From positions 1 through 64,000 of the forward strand of contig CAVRNU010000005.1 of NCBI GenBank assembly GCA_963722585.1: DNA of 64,000 bases. Direction: 5' to 3'. This document shows positions 33,814 through 43,701 of the stretch, in pieces (the first letter of the stretch is position 1; each line of letters opens with the position of its first letter). Under the pieces are notes generated by a model. The model searched no databases. It was given only the letters and a program-made list of their open reading frames with translations, and was not told the origin of the DNA. The stretch is from KBS-96 sp963722585. GTDB taxonomy: Bacteria > Acidobacteriota > Terriglobia > Bryobacterales > Bryobacteraceae. A program made the translations under genes and the position numbers.

Positions 33814-34544
33814 CTACATATACATCCCGCCGTTCACGTCCAGCACATGCCCCGTAATAAATCCCGCTTCGTCGCTTGCCAGAAACTTCACCGCATGCGC
33901 CACATCTTCCGCTGTTCCCATCCGCCGCAGCGGCGTCTGCGCAATCATTTTGTCTTTGAGTTCCTGCGATAGGCCGCGTGTCATATCTGTTTCGATGTAA
34001 CCCGGCGCTACTGCGTTTACCGTGATATTCCGGCTTCCTATCTCCTGAGCCAGCGCCTTCGTCAGCCCAATCAATCCCGCTTTCGATGCCGCGTAGTTTG
34101 CCTGCCCCGCATTTCCCGTTTCTCCGACGACTGAGGAGATATTCACAATCCGGCCCCAGCGCTCGCGCATCATTCGGGGCAAGACCTGTTGTATTGCGAA
34201 GAATGCGCCGGTCAGATTTGTCGAAATCACTTGCTCCCAATCGGCTGCCTTCATCCTCACCGCCAGTCCATCTTTTGTGATGCCCGCGTTGTTCACCAGA
34301 ATATCGATTTGGCCGATATCGCTCAGAACAGAGGCAATTGCAGACTTGATTGATTGTTCTGAAGCAATATCCATCTCGACCGCATACGCCTCGCCGCCCG
34401 ATAAGCTCGTATCTCCCGAGCGATTTCTTCAAGTTTTTCCAGGCTGCGTGCTGCGACAATTACTCGATAGCCGGACACGGCTAGCGTTCGCGCGCACACA
34501 TTCCCTATGCCGCGGCTTGCGCCCGTTATCAACACCGTTTTCAT
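33814..34544 (-). CDS. fabG: 3-oxoacyl-[acyl-carrier-protein] reductase, one frameshift
   Basis: An NADPH-dependent ketoacyl reductase of fatty acid synthesis. The N-terminus KTVLITGASRGIGNVCARTL is in one frame. The remainder is in another frame: DILVNNAGITKDGLAVRM, RIVNISSVVGETGNAGQANY, YAASKAGLIGLTKALA and VAPGYIETDMTRGL, with Ser, Tyr and Lys of the catalytic triad. The frames meet near 34397, where one G appears missing from a G run (GGE expected). The protein is otherwise full length (about 243 residues). A sequencing error is the simplest cause. It is divergent from ubiD. Confidence 0.9.
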
Positions 34545-34557
34545 ACGTGTTAGAATC

Positions 34558-34586
34558 GCGCACAACGCCACCGAACGGCTGTGCGC
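34558..34586 (+). repeat. Hairpin repeat family C, copy 3
   Basis: GCGCACAACGCC pairs with GGCTGTGCGC. It lies in the divergent spacer between fabG and ubiD and differs from copy 1 (5067) only in the loop. Confidence 0.75.
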
Positions 34587-34621
34587 TCCAGCCCTCATGA
34601 TAATGGGTGTGAGTAGCCACC

Positions 34622-36083
34622 ATGCCTTTTGACGATCTGCGCAGCTTTCTTCGTGCCCTCGATAAGCAGCACGAGCTAAAACGAATTCCGTTCGAGGTCG
34701 ATCCGCATCTCGAGATCACCGAGTTTGCCGACCGCGCCGTGAAGCAGGAGGGGCCCGCCTTGCTGTTCGAAAAACCGAAAGGGTCGTCGGTGCCTCTTGC
34801 CATCAATCTGTTTGCGAGTACGCGCCGCATGGAGATCGCACTCGGTGTCTCGAGCATCGAAGAGATCGCGCAGCGCATCGCCGGCTTCCTTGAAATGCAG
34901 AAGCCGGAAGGCCTTGTCGACACGTTGAAAATGCTGCCTAAATTGAAGGAGATCTCGTCCTCGTTCCCTAAATTGGTGAGGGGCGGGCCTTCGAAGGATG
35001 TCATCCGGCACGGCGATTTCTCGCTCGATTTCTTCCCCATTCTGCATTGCTGGCCGGGAGACGGCGGCCGCTTCATCACGCTGCCGATGGTTTTCTCGCG
35101 TAATCCCGAAACGGGCAAGCGCAACTGCGGCATCTACCGCATGCAGGTGTTCGACGGCCAGACCACCGGCATGCACTGGCAGAAGCATAAGCAAGGGGCC
35201 GAACACTACCGCCGATTCGTGGCCGAAGGCAAAAAAGCGCGCATGCCCGTTGCTGTCGCGATCGGCTCCGACCCCGCCACGATGTTTTCCGCCTTGCTTC
35301 CACTGCCGCCCGACATAGACGAAATGCTCTTCGCCGGATTCCTGCGCGGCCGGCCCGTTGAAATGGTGAAGTGCGAAACGTCCGATCTCGAGGTTCCCGC
35401 CAATGCCGAAATTGTGCTGGAAGGCTACGTCGAGCGACGGCGAACTCAAGCGCGAAGGCCCTTTCGGCGATCACACCGGCTTCTATTCGCTCGACGACGA
35501 CTATCCCGTCTTCCACATCGAATGCATCACTCATCGCAGAAATCCCGTCTACGCGGCGACCATCGTAGGCCCGCCGCCTATGGAGGATTTCTACATGGGC
35601 AAGGCCATCGAACGCATCTTCCTTCCGCTGATGAGAATGCAGTTGCCTGAAATTCGCGACATTTCAATGCCCGCCGAGGGCGTGTTCCACAACCTGATTC
35701 TGGTTTCCATCCGTAAGTCGTACCCCGGCCAGGCGCGAAAAGTCATGCATGCCATCTGGGGGCTGGGCCAAGCCATGTTCAGCAAGGTCATCGTGGTTGT
35801 GGACGAGGATGTCGATGTGCAAAATGTGCGCGAGGTTGTCTGGAAAGCGCTCAACAACATCGACCCGCAGCGCGACATCCAGTTCGTTCTCGGCCCCATC
35901 GATTCGCTCGACCACTCGAGCCGCATGCCGAATTTCGGCTCCAAAATGGGTGTTGACGCCACAACCAAGTGGCATTCGGAGGGTTTTTCCCGCCGCTGGC
36001 CCTCCGTCATTCAGATGTCCCGCGAGGTTCAGGAGCGCGTCGATGTTCTCTGGGAACGCGCCGGCCTTGGCAAGTCGAAGTAG
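34622..36083 (+). CDS. ubiD: UbiD family prenylated-FMN-dependent decarboxylase, one frameshift
   Basis: A UbiD-type aromatic acid decarboxylase using prenyl-FMN, likely acting on a hydroxybenzoate or related precursor in quinone synthesis. The N-terminal half (DDLRSFLRALDKQHELKRI, PLAINLFASTRRMEIALGV, IYRMQVFDGQTTGMHWQKHK) is in one frame. The C-terminal half (ELKREGPFGDHTGFYSLDDD, PVYAATIVGPPPMEDFYMGK, GLGQAMFSKVIVVVDEDVDV) is in another. The change is near 35430, where one missing base accounts for it. All family motifs are otherwise present. A UbiX partner making the cofactor is not in the window. Probably a sequencing indel. Confidence 0.88.
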
Positions 36084-36090
36084 CGTCGCC

Positions 36091-36651
36091 GTGACCGAAC
36101 GCCTTCCCTTTGCCGCTACCAGTTCCGCCGCCGTTTATGACGGCCTGCGGCTCCCGGTGAGTCTTCTGCTTGACAATGTCCGCAGCCTGTATAACGTTGG
36201 CGCATTTTTTCGTACCGCCGATGGAGCCGGCGTCGAACGCCTTTATCTGAGCGGCATCACGGCCCGCCCGCCAAAAAAGGAGCTATCGAAAACCGCCCTC
36301 GGCGCAGAAGAGCGCGTCGCATGGCTGGGAACGGAGGACGCGGTTGAAACCATCCAAACCCTCCGGCGGCAAGAGTACGAAATCGCAGCCATCGAAACCA
36401 GCGTCAACGCAGTCGATATCTTCGACTGGCAGCCGCGCTTTCCGGTCTGTGTCGTGTTCGGCCATGAAGTAGAGGGATTGTCCCCCGCCCTGCTGAAGCT
36501 CTGCGACACGCACGTCCGCATCCCCATGCTGGGCCTCAAACATTCCCTCAATGTCGCTTCCGCCGGCGCAGTCGTCATGTATGAATTGCTACGGAAATAC
36601 CGCGTCCTCAAGAATTCAAGGTCTGTTTTTGAGCCAGGCTCCGCCAAATGA
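36091..36651 (+). CDS. TrmH/SpoU-family RNA methyltransferase
   Basis: A 186-residue SPOUT methyltransferase transferring a methyl group from SAM to tRNA or rRNA ribose. Motif 1 is LLDNVRSLYNVGAFFRTADG, motif 2 VCVVFGHEVEGLSPAL and motif 3 IPMLGLKHSLNVASAGAVVMY, which form the trefoil-knot SAM site. It starts with GTG eight bases after the ubiD stop, so the genes are probably cotranscribed. It lacks an extra N-terminal RNA-binding domain, as in the short TrmH/TrmL forms. The target position is unknown. Confidence 0.92.
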   Translation: MTERLPFAATSSAAVYDGLRLPVSLLLDNVRSLYNVGAFFRTADGAGVERLYLSGITARPPKKELSKTALGAEERVAWLGTEDAVETIQTLRRQEYEIAAIETSVNAVDIFDWQPRFPVCVVFGHEVEGLSPALLKLCDTHVRIPMLGLKHSLNVASAGAVVMYELLRKYRVLKNSRSVFEPGSAK

Positions 36652-36678
36652 AAAACGCCGGTGTTTTGCAACCGGCGT
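36651..36678 (-). terminator. Candidate rho-independent terminator (minus strand)
   Basis: An eight-base-pair stem (ACGCCGGT/ACCGGCGT) with an eight-base loop is followed on the minus strand by TTTTT at its foot. It lies 377 bases beyond the TolC operon stop and at the 3' end of the methyltransferase gene, and may act on both transcripts. Confidence 0.5.
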
Positions 36679-37054
36679 CTCTCCTCCACTAAACTTTTGA
36701 TTTCGGAATTCACTCAGGGAACTTGGCTGGGTGGGCTATGCGTGTGGGCTTTTGAAATGGAAACGAATGGTTGGAATGTTTCTTAATTGAGGCGGTTTAG
36801 ATGCGGAGCAACCTTCATTCCCTGAGTCCTGAATCCTTTCGTCACGCCGCAAATGGAGCATCTGATGTGCCAAACACGGCGCAACCGCAAAATCAGATAC
36901 TTAGAGGCGAAGCAGAATTGGACCAGGGAAATTCTTACCGGAATGCGGTGGTGGATCGTGTCCAACTGGTGCATTTCGACCGTCTCGGAATGGAATTTGT
37001 TCTCATCTGGAACGTCGGGTGTGGGCGTTACTGTATACGTAATATCGACAGGTT
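36679..37054. other. Intergenic region without a recognisable gene
   Basis: Between the methyltransferase and the end of the TolC operon. A minus-strand stretch is open for over 100 codons, but it mostly shadows the TolC 3' end and has no recognisable domain. A CxxC-like pair (RCSICGVTK) occurs near 36850. No RNA gene was seen. Confidence 0.45.
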
Positions 37055-39133
37055 TCAGCGCAGAGGCAGCTTCGGCACGCTCGGCATCGCGGTTGGCACC
37101 GTCGACTGCCGGGCCGTTCTGCCGTTCGCCGCGTCCTGGAGTGAAACGTTGTTTGCCTCGAGCGTCGTTCCAAGCGTCTGATCGAGCGATACGCGTGCGT
37201 TGCTGTAGGCGGCGAGATCGGCGATCTCGGTGGCCTGCGCGGTTGCCAAGTCGCGCTGCTGCTGCACAACCAGGAAAGTGGTCGAAGCGCCGAGGGCGAA
37301 TTTCTTTTGTTCGGCTGTTAAGAGCTGCTCCTGGAGAACCCGGTTCTTTACTGCCGCGAGATATCGGACTCGAGCCTGCTGCAAAGCGACTACCTGGTTC
37401 GATACATCGACCGCGGTCTGGTTGACGTGCCTGATATTAGCCAGCTGCTGCTGGCGCAAGGAGAGTTGATCGATGGCATAGTCGGCTTGCGCCTGCTGAT
37501 TACGCAGAACGGGAACGGCATAGCCGCCCAGACTCTGCGAAGGATAGTTTCTGCGAATCATCTGCCCGAGCGCGTCTCCGATTCCGCCAATGAAATACTT
37601 GTCCGAAGTTTGGCAGATACTGCCGGAAGGTCCTTTGCCGGGAGGGCATGGGACAAAGCCAGGCGGCGAGTTGTCCCCCTGGGCCGACAGGGACCTCTCC
37701 AGGCGGCTGCGGCACGTACTGTTGCACTCCCGACAACCCTTGCATGGATGCGCTGGCGAGCGCAGCCACCTGGGGCAGAACACCGTTTTGCGTGCCGAGA
37801 TTCGAGATTTCCTGATTTTGTATGTTCATTCGTTCAACCGTAAGATCGGCCCGCTTCGCGTAGGCCGTATCGATAAGCTGACGAAAAGCTGGCATATCTT
37901 CGTGCTCCGGAACCACAATATGATCGAGCGGAATGATTTGCGCATCGCGTATCATCGGGTCGGCAAGACCATCCCGGCTCAGAACATTCTTCAAAGACAC
38001 CTGCTGCTGCTCGAGCGTGGCCTCGGAGGTGCTCAAATCCTGCTGGCTCGAAGCAACCTGCGCCTCAGCCGTCGTTACGTCGAGCGGTGTCAAAGTGCCG
38101 ATCTGAACTTGTTTCTTGTTGTCTTCGTAAAGCTGCTGCGCGACGGCCAATGCCCTTTGCTTTGCTTTCAGATCTTCATAATCCGCAGCCAAACCGTAGT
38201 ACAGGTTGAGAACGTTCACCACTGCGGCAATCACTTCCGTTTTGAAGTTCAGAGTCGTTCACTTCAAGATTGGTTTTTGCGACCACGATATTCCGGCTGT
38301 TTACGGCGCCTACCAAATCCCTGCAGCAGACTGTGTTGGAGCGAGACTTGAAGGACGTCCCGGACGATGGGTTCAGAACATCGGTGGGCGCATTTTCGTT
38401 CAGTAAGAGTTCTGAAGCTGAGCGACGACGTTGCCGCCGGATATAATGCCGTCGGTGAATCGCGGAATTGTATTTTCGAATGTTTTGAATCCAGTTCGGG
38501 ACAGCAGTTATTGAGAGGAGCGCTTGAGGCGCAGAGAGATGGGAAAACGTGTCCGTCTCCTGAACTACAGGGTCGAGAGTTGGCGTGATAGGACCGATCT
38601 GGGAAATGGTCGCTCCCACAGTATTATTGCCGGAGCCTGATGCACCGCCACCTCCAGTGGTGTTTATTCCGGCTGCCGATTGGCTTCCGGCCGACTCCCT
38701 GGCCGCTCACCACGGAGCTGGCCTGCGACGAGCCGCTTGGAACACCTGGTAACGTGCCGCCAGCCTGGTACCGCTCAAGATTCCACTGCCCCAAAAGCGC
38801 GTTGTAGCGATCGGACTCAAGGTCGATACTGTTTTCGAGCGTGAGGGCAATCGCGTCCTGAACGGTCAGATAGAGATTGCCGGCGCGGATCAAATCGCGA
38901 AGGCGCGGAGAGTTGCCTAGCCGGATGGGAGGAACAATCGCCGCTTTGTAGGGGCGAACGAATATCGATCCGGTAGGCTTCAGAGGCGTGATAGGGCCTT
39001 GCTCTTGAGCCCACAAGGAAGAGGCTGCGAATATGCAACAGATAGCGAACAATGGGGTCGTGCGGGCCCGACCCCTACAGTCGCGCCGCCTCGTAGGGGA
39101 GAGGCCTGCGTCGCGCTCGATTCGGCTTCTCAT
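37055..39133 (-). pseudogene. TolC-like outer-membrane efflux protein 1, multiply frameshifted
   Basis: An outer membrane factor of the TolC family that would form an outer-membrane/periplasmic exit duct. Segments in successive frames are: N-terminus with export signal FAICCIFAASSLWAQ and LTVQDAIALTLENSIDLES; GATISQIGPITPTLDPVVQ; SRNIVVAKTNLEVNDSE; ALAVAQQLYEDNKKQVQIGT and TAEAQVASSQQDLSTSEATL; then YAVPVLRNQQAQADYAIDQL and FALGASTTFLVVQQQRDLAT to the stop. About seven indels are needed (near 38690, 38440, 38405, 38350, 38310, 38250, 37680), mostly one extra or missing C or G. The upstream TolC gene's stop overlaps this start (TAATG). Either a decaying paralog or a poorly resolved sequence region. 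Confidence 0.8.
39054..39110. repeat. Head-to-head GTAG-type palindromes in the TolC-1 leader region
   Basis: GGGTCGTGCGGGCCCGACCC followed by CTAC, then about twenty bases later GTAGGGGAGAGGCC, giving two GTAG heads pointing at each other as in bacterial interspersed mosaic elements. It encodes the unusual Arg-rich N-terminus of TolC-1 (SPTRRRDCRGRARTTP). Confidence 0.55.
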
Positions 39134-41059
39134 TACTGCCCTCCCGCAGCCGGCAGCTTCTCCGGCAAAACCGATTTGTACGACGAGCGACCGGCCAGCG
39201 CCTCCGCGATCGAGACATGGTTCACGTCCAGAGTTGTTCCCATGGACACATCGAAGGCGATTCGTGCATGGCTGTAGTTTGCCAGCGCCTGCGTCTCTTG
39301 GCTGGCCGCCGTTGACAGAGCCTGCTGGTCGAGTACGATTTGATATACAGTTGCTGCACCCAGAGTGTATTTCTTCTTATCCGCGTCGAGCGTCTGCTGC
39401 TGCAAAATCCGCGCCTTTACCGCCGAATCGTAGCGAACCCGAGCCTGGCGCAAACCGATGACCGCATTCTGGACGTCCACGCGAACCTGATTGATCGCTT
39501 TCTGCAGGGTCAGTTGGTCCTGGCGCATCGTGAGCGCGCTGGTGGCATAGTCCGCTTGAGCTTGGCGGTTTCGAAGGGGGATGTTGAGCGAGATGCCAGC
39601 CGAATAGCTAGGAAAATTCCGTTGAAAAATCTGCCCGAGCATCGTACCGTACCCTCCTGTTAAAAACGGGATCGACTCCACTTGCCCCGGCTGGGCTAGA
39701 ACGTTGTAACTTCCAGCTAAACCCGTGTTTCTCACCTCTGCAAACGCCTGAAGTGTCGGTTTCAGCTCGTTCCTGACACCCGCGAGATTGAGCCTGTCAC
39801 TATCGACGGTGATTCTGTTCTGCGCGACTTCCACGCGTCTACCAAGCGCCTCCGGCACCAATTGGTCGAGCGGTTTCAATTCGTCCTTCTCCGGCACCGA
39901 AAATGTGTCGAGCGGGATGACGTGAACATCGGCGAGCGTCGGGCTGGCCACGCCATTCTTGCTCAGTGCGTTCTTCAGAACTGTCTCTTGTTGCGAGAGG
40001 TTGGTTTGTGAGATCAGCAGATCCTGCTGGCTCGAATAAACCTGCGCCTCAGCCCGCGTGACTTCAATCGGAGCCAAAGTTCCTATCTGAACTTGCTTCT
40101 TGTTGTCATCATAAAGCGCCTGCGCCGTTGCGAGTTCATCTTTTCGCGCCTTGAGATCGTCGTTGAAGCTCACCAGGTCCCAATAAAGGTTCAGCACAGC
40201 CGCAACTGTAGTGATCACCTGCAGTTTGAACTGAAGATCCGAAACTTTCTCGTTGTTCTTTGATACGCGGATGAAGCGGCCAAGCACCGGCCGACCAAAG
40301 CCGTACAACAAATTCTGCGAGACCTGCAGGTCCAGGTAGCCCTGAGTGCCCGGGTTGATGCTGTAGAAGAAGCTATTGTACTTGTTCCAACTGCTAACGT
40401 AGGTGAGCTGCCAATAGGTTCCAAAATTGCTGTATTGAGAATATTGCGCCTCGTAAGTCCGATTGGAATTGATCAAAGCAGAGGTGCCCGTTGCAACGGT
40501 ATTGCTCGCGGGACTTGTGAAATGTCCAAAGTCCGAATAGAAAACAAGCTGCGGATCGAGCAGAGGAACAGCCGGGCCAAGCGAAGTCACAATTCCTCCG
40601 CTCCCGCCCACAGTTGACGCCGATGTAGTGCCGCCGCTGGCGGTCGCGCTGACGCCTGTGAGGCTGACGCTCTGCGGTCCCGGTGCGACAGCCACTCCTA
40701 CGGAACGCAGTCCACCGCCGCCTCTGGTGCGTTTTGTTACTTGTCTGTAGAGTATTGGGCCATAACGCTGTATTTCGATATCAAGATTGTTCTCGAGCGC
40801 GAGCGCGATCACATCCTGCGCGCTCAAGATACAAATTCCCGGAGCCTTAATCAGCGACTCGAGCCGTTCGGAATTCTGCAGATTGATCGGAGGAACGTCC
40901 CACTTGCGATAGTCGTCGCGTCAACCAGCTAAAGGCGCCGTGCGGCGGCGTCACCCTGATCTCATTCTGCGCCGAAGCGCTGCTCACCATCACAGCGCTG
41001 CATAGCCAACATAGCGCTTTCTTCCAACTGCTTGCGCACGGGATTCGGAGTAGTCTCAT
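39133..41059 (-). CDS. TolC-like outer-membrane efflux protein 2, frameshift near N-terminus
   Basis: A TolC-family outer membrane factor. The signal peptide (LCWLCSAVMVSSASAQ) and the following FSWLTR are in one frame; from about 40916 the reading continues in another frame (DYRKWDVPPINLQNSERLES) into the complete body. The body shows DVIALALENNLDIEIQRYGP, two long coiled-coil pairs (LATAQALYDDNKKQVQIGTL, RAEAQVYSSQQDLLISQTNL) and the C-terminal repeat ANYSHARIAFDVSMGTTLDV. One extra C explains the shift. It is paralogous to TolC-1 downstream and translationally coupled to it. No inner-membrane pump genes are adjacent, so the substrate is unknown. Confidence 0.85.
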
Positions 41060-41324
41060 CGAAATTCGAATAAATCCTTACTAGGCTCACTGACGGCAAA
41101 CCAGCCCATCGCAGTAGTAAACGGCGAGACCCCAGCCTCAGTTCCGGCTTTCTCATCGTATCTCAGCAAATGGAGCGGTCCTTGAGCACAGAGCAATGCT
41201 TTATCCAATCGCCGGAAGGCTTCAAGTGGCTGATTCCATGGTTACCGGCGGATCGTTCGTGATGCAGGCCTGAGTTTAAGTGTCCGATTTTGGGACGAGG
41301 GTGCTCCTGAGCGGTCGCTCACCC

Positions 41325-41924
41325 TTACTGCGTCAGCGGCTGGCCGGAGAGACTTCGCGTTAGTTTCTCGGCGAAGTTTTCGCCGGATTCCGTTTCAAGC
41401 AACCGTTTCTCGACGGGAAGCGCATCCTCTATTTCGTGAACCAGGTGCAGCAGGCTCTTGACGTTGGACTCGATCAACTTTCCGCTGCCCGGCGAGCCAG
41501 CGTCGGGGAGAAAGGCCGTGTCCACGCCAAAGTCGACCCGCAAATCTTCCTGTTCAGGCGCGGCGAGGCTTCCGCCATTGTCAAATTCCGGACCGAACGC
41601 CGCGATCACGATGCGCGCCGGCGCAACCTGCCAGTCTTCGCCGCTGTAGGTCCAGAGGTCCCACCAACTCTCCAGCTTGTAGGAGACATCGTCCCCTTGA
41701 AAGTCCCTCAGAATTTCGATCACTTCCGCCAGACTGACCGGCCCGTTTATTGGTCTTTCGAGCAGCGGAGGTTCGGTGACGCTGACAGCCTGAACCGTGA
41801 GCGTCGATTGCCCCTGCTCCCGTTGTGAGAACGGGACGATCGACAGAACTTTTTCAAAATAACGTGTTCGCCAGTTCCGCAGTGCGGCCGGCAGCCAGAT
41901 CGAAAGGTAGAGTTGATCCGTCAC
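41325..41924 (-). CDS. Conserved hypothetical protein, about 199 residues
   Basis: A soluble, acidic protein beginning at GTG (TDQLYLSIWLPAALRNWRTR). It has no signal peptide and no membrane segment. The Trp-rich centre (YKLESWWDLWTYSGEDWQVA) and the C-terminal LLHLVHEIEDALPVEKRLLE are its most distinctive parts. No domain was recognised. A start further upstream would read the RAYT remnant and its repeat, so the 41924 start is preferred even though its GGAAGA lies too close to the codon. The 265 bases between this gene and TolC-2 hold nothing recognisable. Confidence 0.65.
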   Translation of the reverse strand: MTDQLYLSIWLPAALRNWRTRYFEKVLSIVPFSQREQGQSTLTVQAVSVTEPPLLERPINGPVSLAEVIEILRDFQGDDVSYKLESWWDLWTYSGEDWQVAPARIVIAAFGPEFDNGGSLAAPEQEDLRVDFGVDTAFLPDAGSPGSGKLIESNVKSLLHLVHEIEDALPVEKRLLETESGENFAEKLTRSLSGQPLTQ

Positions 41925-42010
41925 TCTTCCTATTATTGCTGGTGGCGAGCATGCCGAATCTGGGCCACTTGCTGACGCGCATGGTTCCGTAAGCCCGTGC
42001 AAAATGCCAG

Positions 42011-42044
42011 GCGGTTCGGGCCGAACCGCGACCGAGAGGGAACG
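42011..42044 (+). repeat. REP family B, left copy beside RAYT remnant
   Basis: The palindrome GCGGTTCGGGCCGAACCGC overlaps CCGAACCGCGACCGAGAGGG. This copy is in the opposite orientation to the one at 42291-42313, so the pair encloses the remnant as inverted repeats. Confidence 0.8.
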
Positions 42045-42290
42045 TGAGCAGCCAACAGCGTCCAGTCCCGACGGGAACATATCTCGTGAAAGCTTTTCAG
42101 TACGACCTGCCTGCGGACTTCATCTAGGAGGTAGGGCTGCTGTATCATTCGGTTTCTAGACCGCTGCTCACGGCTGACGTCGGGCTCTGGGAGCGGGGCG
42201 CCGAATCGATTCTGCGTCCGCGGGACAGCCCCGCTCTGGCCGGGCAACCAAGCTCCGTAGCAAACCCACGTAATCAGGCAGGTTGTCGCA
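42045..42290 (-). pseudogene. RAYT (REP-associated Y1 transposase) remnant
   Basis: Only the N-terminal third of a TnpA_REP protein remains: CLITWVCYGAWLPGQSGAV, RFGAPLPEPDVSREQ and YLLDEVRRQVVLKSFHEICS, ending at RRDWTLLAAHV. That is the point where the HUH motif (HVHVV-like) should begin, and here the reading enters a palindromic repeat instead. The catalytic histidines and tyrosine are therefore lost. It differs in subgroup from the intact RAYT at 19723. Family B repeats lie directly at both ends. It sits between a hypothetical gene and rmuC. Confidence 0.82.
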
Positions 42291-42313
42291 GCTCCCTCTC
42301 GGTCGCGGTTCCG
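42291..42313 (-). repeat. REP family B, right copy beside RAYT remnant
   Basis: On the minus strand it reads CGGAACCGCGACCGAGAGGG, the inverted partner of 42011-42044 and related to the copy in the CHAD gene (31701). Confidence 0.8.
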
Positions 42314-42401
42314 TTCTGGCGGCGTAAGTGTCATCTCAAAAACTGAGTCCAGGCGAGGCTCCGATGCTCTCGGCCCTGCATTTGCCCTGGTAGGAGACTT
42401 C

Positions 42402-43676
42402 GTGGGACACAAACATTACTTGAAAGACTTGTTTTATTGCGATACTGGAGAGATGTTGGAGATCGTTTGTCTGGTAGGGCTGGCCGGTGCCCTGGTTGTC
42501 GCCTTGTGGCAGTGGCAGCAGGCCGAGCGATGGCGGCGAAATGCGCAGGAAGCTCAAATCAAAGCCGCGCAATGGGAAGCAACCGCGGGCGCGGAACGAA
42601 GGTCGGCGCAAGAGCAAGTGCAGCTTCTCGAGGCATCCCAGCGCAAGCTCGAGCAAAGCTTCCGCGCTCTTGCGGGCGAAGCCCTTCAGGCCAACAGCCA
42701 AATGTTTCTCGACCGTTCGCGTGAACAGGTCAAGGGCGTAGTCGCGCCTGTCGAGGAATCGCTCAAGCGGTTCGATCGCAACATACAGCAGATGGAAAAG
42801 GCGCGAGCCGAGGCGTATGGGGGCCTTACGGCACAACTCAGAAATCTGATGGACTCGGAACGCGAGCTGCGCCAGTCCGCGGACCAGCTTAAGAACGCGC
42901 TAAAAGCTCCTCAGCAGCGCGGCCGCTGGGGCGAAGTTCAATTGCGGCGGGCCATTGAGCTCGCCGGCATGCTCGCGCATTGCGATTTTGAGGAACAGGT
43001 CACGATCGGCGACGGCAGGTTCCGGCCCGATGTTGTGATCCATCTTCCGAATGGCCGCAACGTTGCCGTGGATGCCAAGGTGCCGCTCGAAGCGTATCTG
43101 AAGGCAATCGAATCGGAAGACGAATCCGAACGCCGGCGTCTGCTTGCCGACCACGCGAAACAAATTCGATCGCACATGAAATCGCTGGGTGACAAGTGCT
43201 ATTGGGACCGGCTCGATGGCTCGCCCGAATTCGTCGTCGCATTTCTCCCGCTCGAATCCATCTACAGCGCGGCGCTCCAGCATGATGCCGAGCTGCTGAC
43301 TTTTGCCGTCGAGAAGCGTGTTCTGCTTGCTACGCCCACCACCTTGATCGCCGTGCTGTTTTCAATTGCCCAGGGATGGCGCGATCGCAATTTCGCCGAA
43401 AACGCCAGCCGGATTCGAGAACTCGGCGCGGAACTCTACGAACGAATCGTTCAGATTCATGGAAAATTCATCGAGATGGGCGATGGGCTAACCGCTGCTG
43501 TCGGTGCTTATAACAGCGCGGTCTGGGGTCTGGAAAGCCGCGTGTTCGTGACAGCGCGCCGTTTCCGTGAACTCCAGGGCTCTCACTTGCCCGCGCTCGA
43601 CGAGTTGGAAACTGTAAACGTCACTCCACGGGTCCTGGCTCCGAACGATTGGGTAACCGCTTCAAAGGCTTCTTGA
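42402..43676 (+). CDS. rmuC: DNA recombination protein RmuC
   Basis: A 424-residue RmuC-family protein, thought to limit inversions or rearrangements at inverted repeats through a nuclease-like domain. The N-terminus has one membrane segment (IVCLVGLAGALVVALWQW) followed by a coiled coil (AAQWEATAGAERRSAQEQVQ). The core has LKAPQQRGRWGEVQLRRAIE, RFRPDVVIHLPNGRNVAVDA (PD-(D/E)xK-like DAK), and SPEFVVAFLPLES with LLATPTTLIAVLFSIAQGW. The GTG at 42402 has AGGAG five bases upstream. An ATG at 42453 would remove the 17-residue leader. Its place next to inverted REPs is notable but may be chance. Confidence 0.92.
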   Translation: MGHKHYLKDLFYCDTGEMLEIVCLVGLAGALVVALWQWQQAERWRRNAQEAQIKAAQWEATAGAERRSAQEQVQLLEASQRKLEQSFRALAGEALQANSQMFLDRSREQVKGVVAPVEESLKRFDRNIQQMEKARAEAYGGLTAQLRNLMDSERELRQSADQLKNALKAPQQRGRWGEVQLRRAIELAGMLAHCDFEEQVTIGDGRFRPDVVIHLPNGRNVAVDAKVPLEAYLKAIESEDESERRRLLADHAKQIRSHMKSLGDKCYWDRLDGSPEFVVAFLPLESIYSAALQHDAELLTFAVEKRVLLATPTTLIAVLFSIAQGWRDRNFAENASRIRELGAELYERIVQIHGKFIEMGDGLTAAVGAYNSAVWGLESRVFVTARRFRELQGSHLPALDELETVNVTPRVLAPNDWVTASKAS

Positions 43677-43701
43677 TTACAATCTCTTTGAGGCATCTGT
43701 C

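Noticed and set aside
36783..37054. Possible extra gene on the minus strand after TolC-1
   Set aside because: The open stretch mostly overlaps the TolC end in another frame and lacks a start with ribosome site or a domain.
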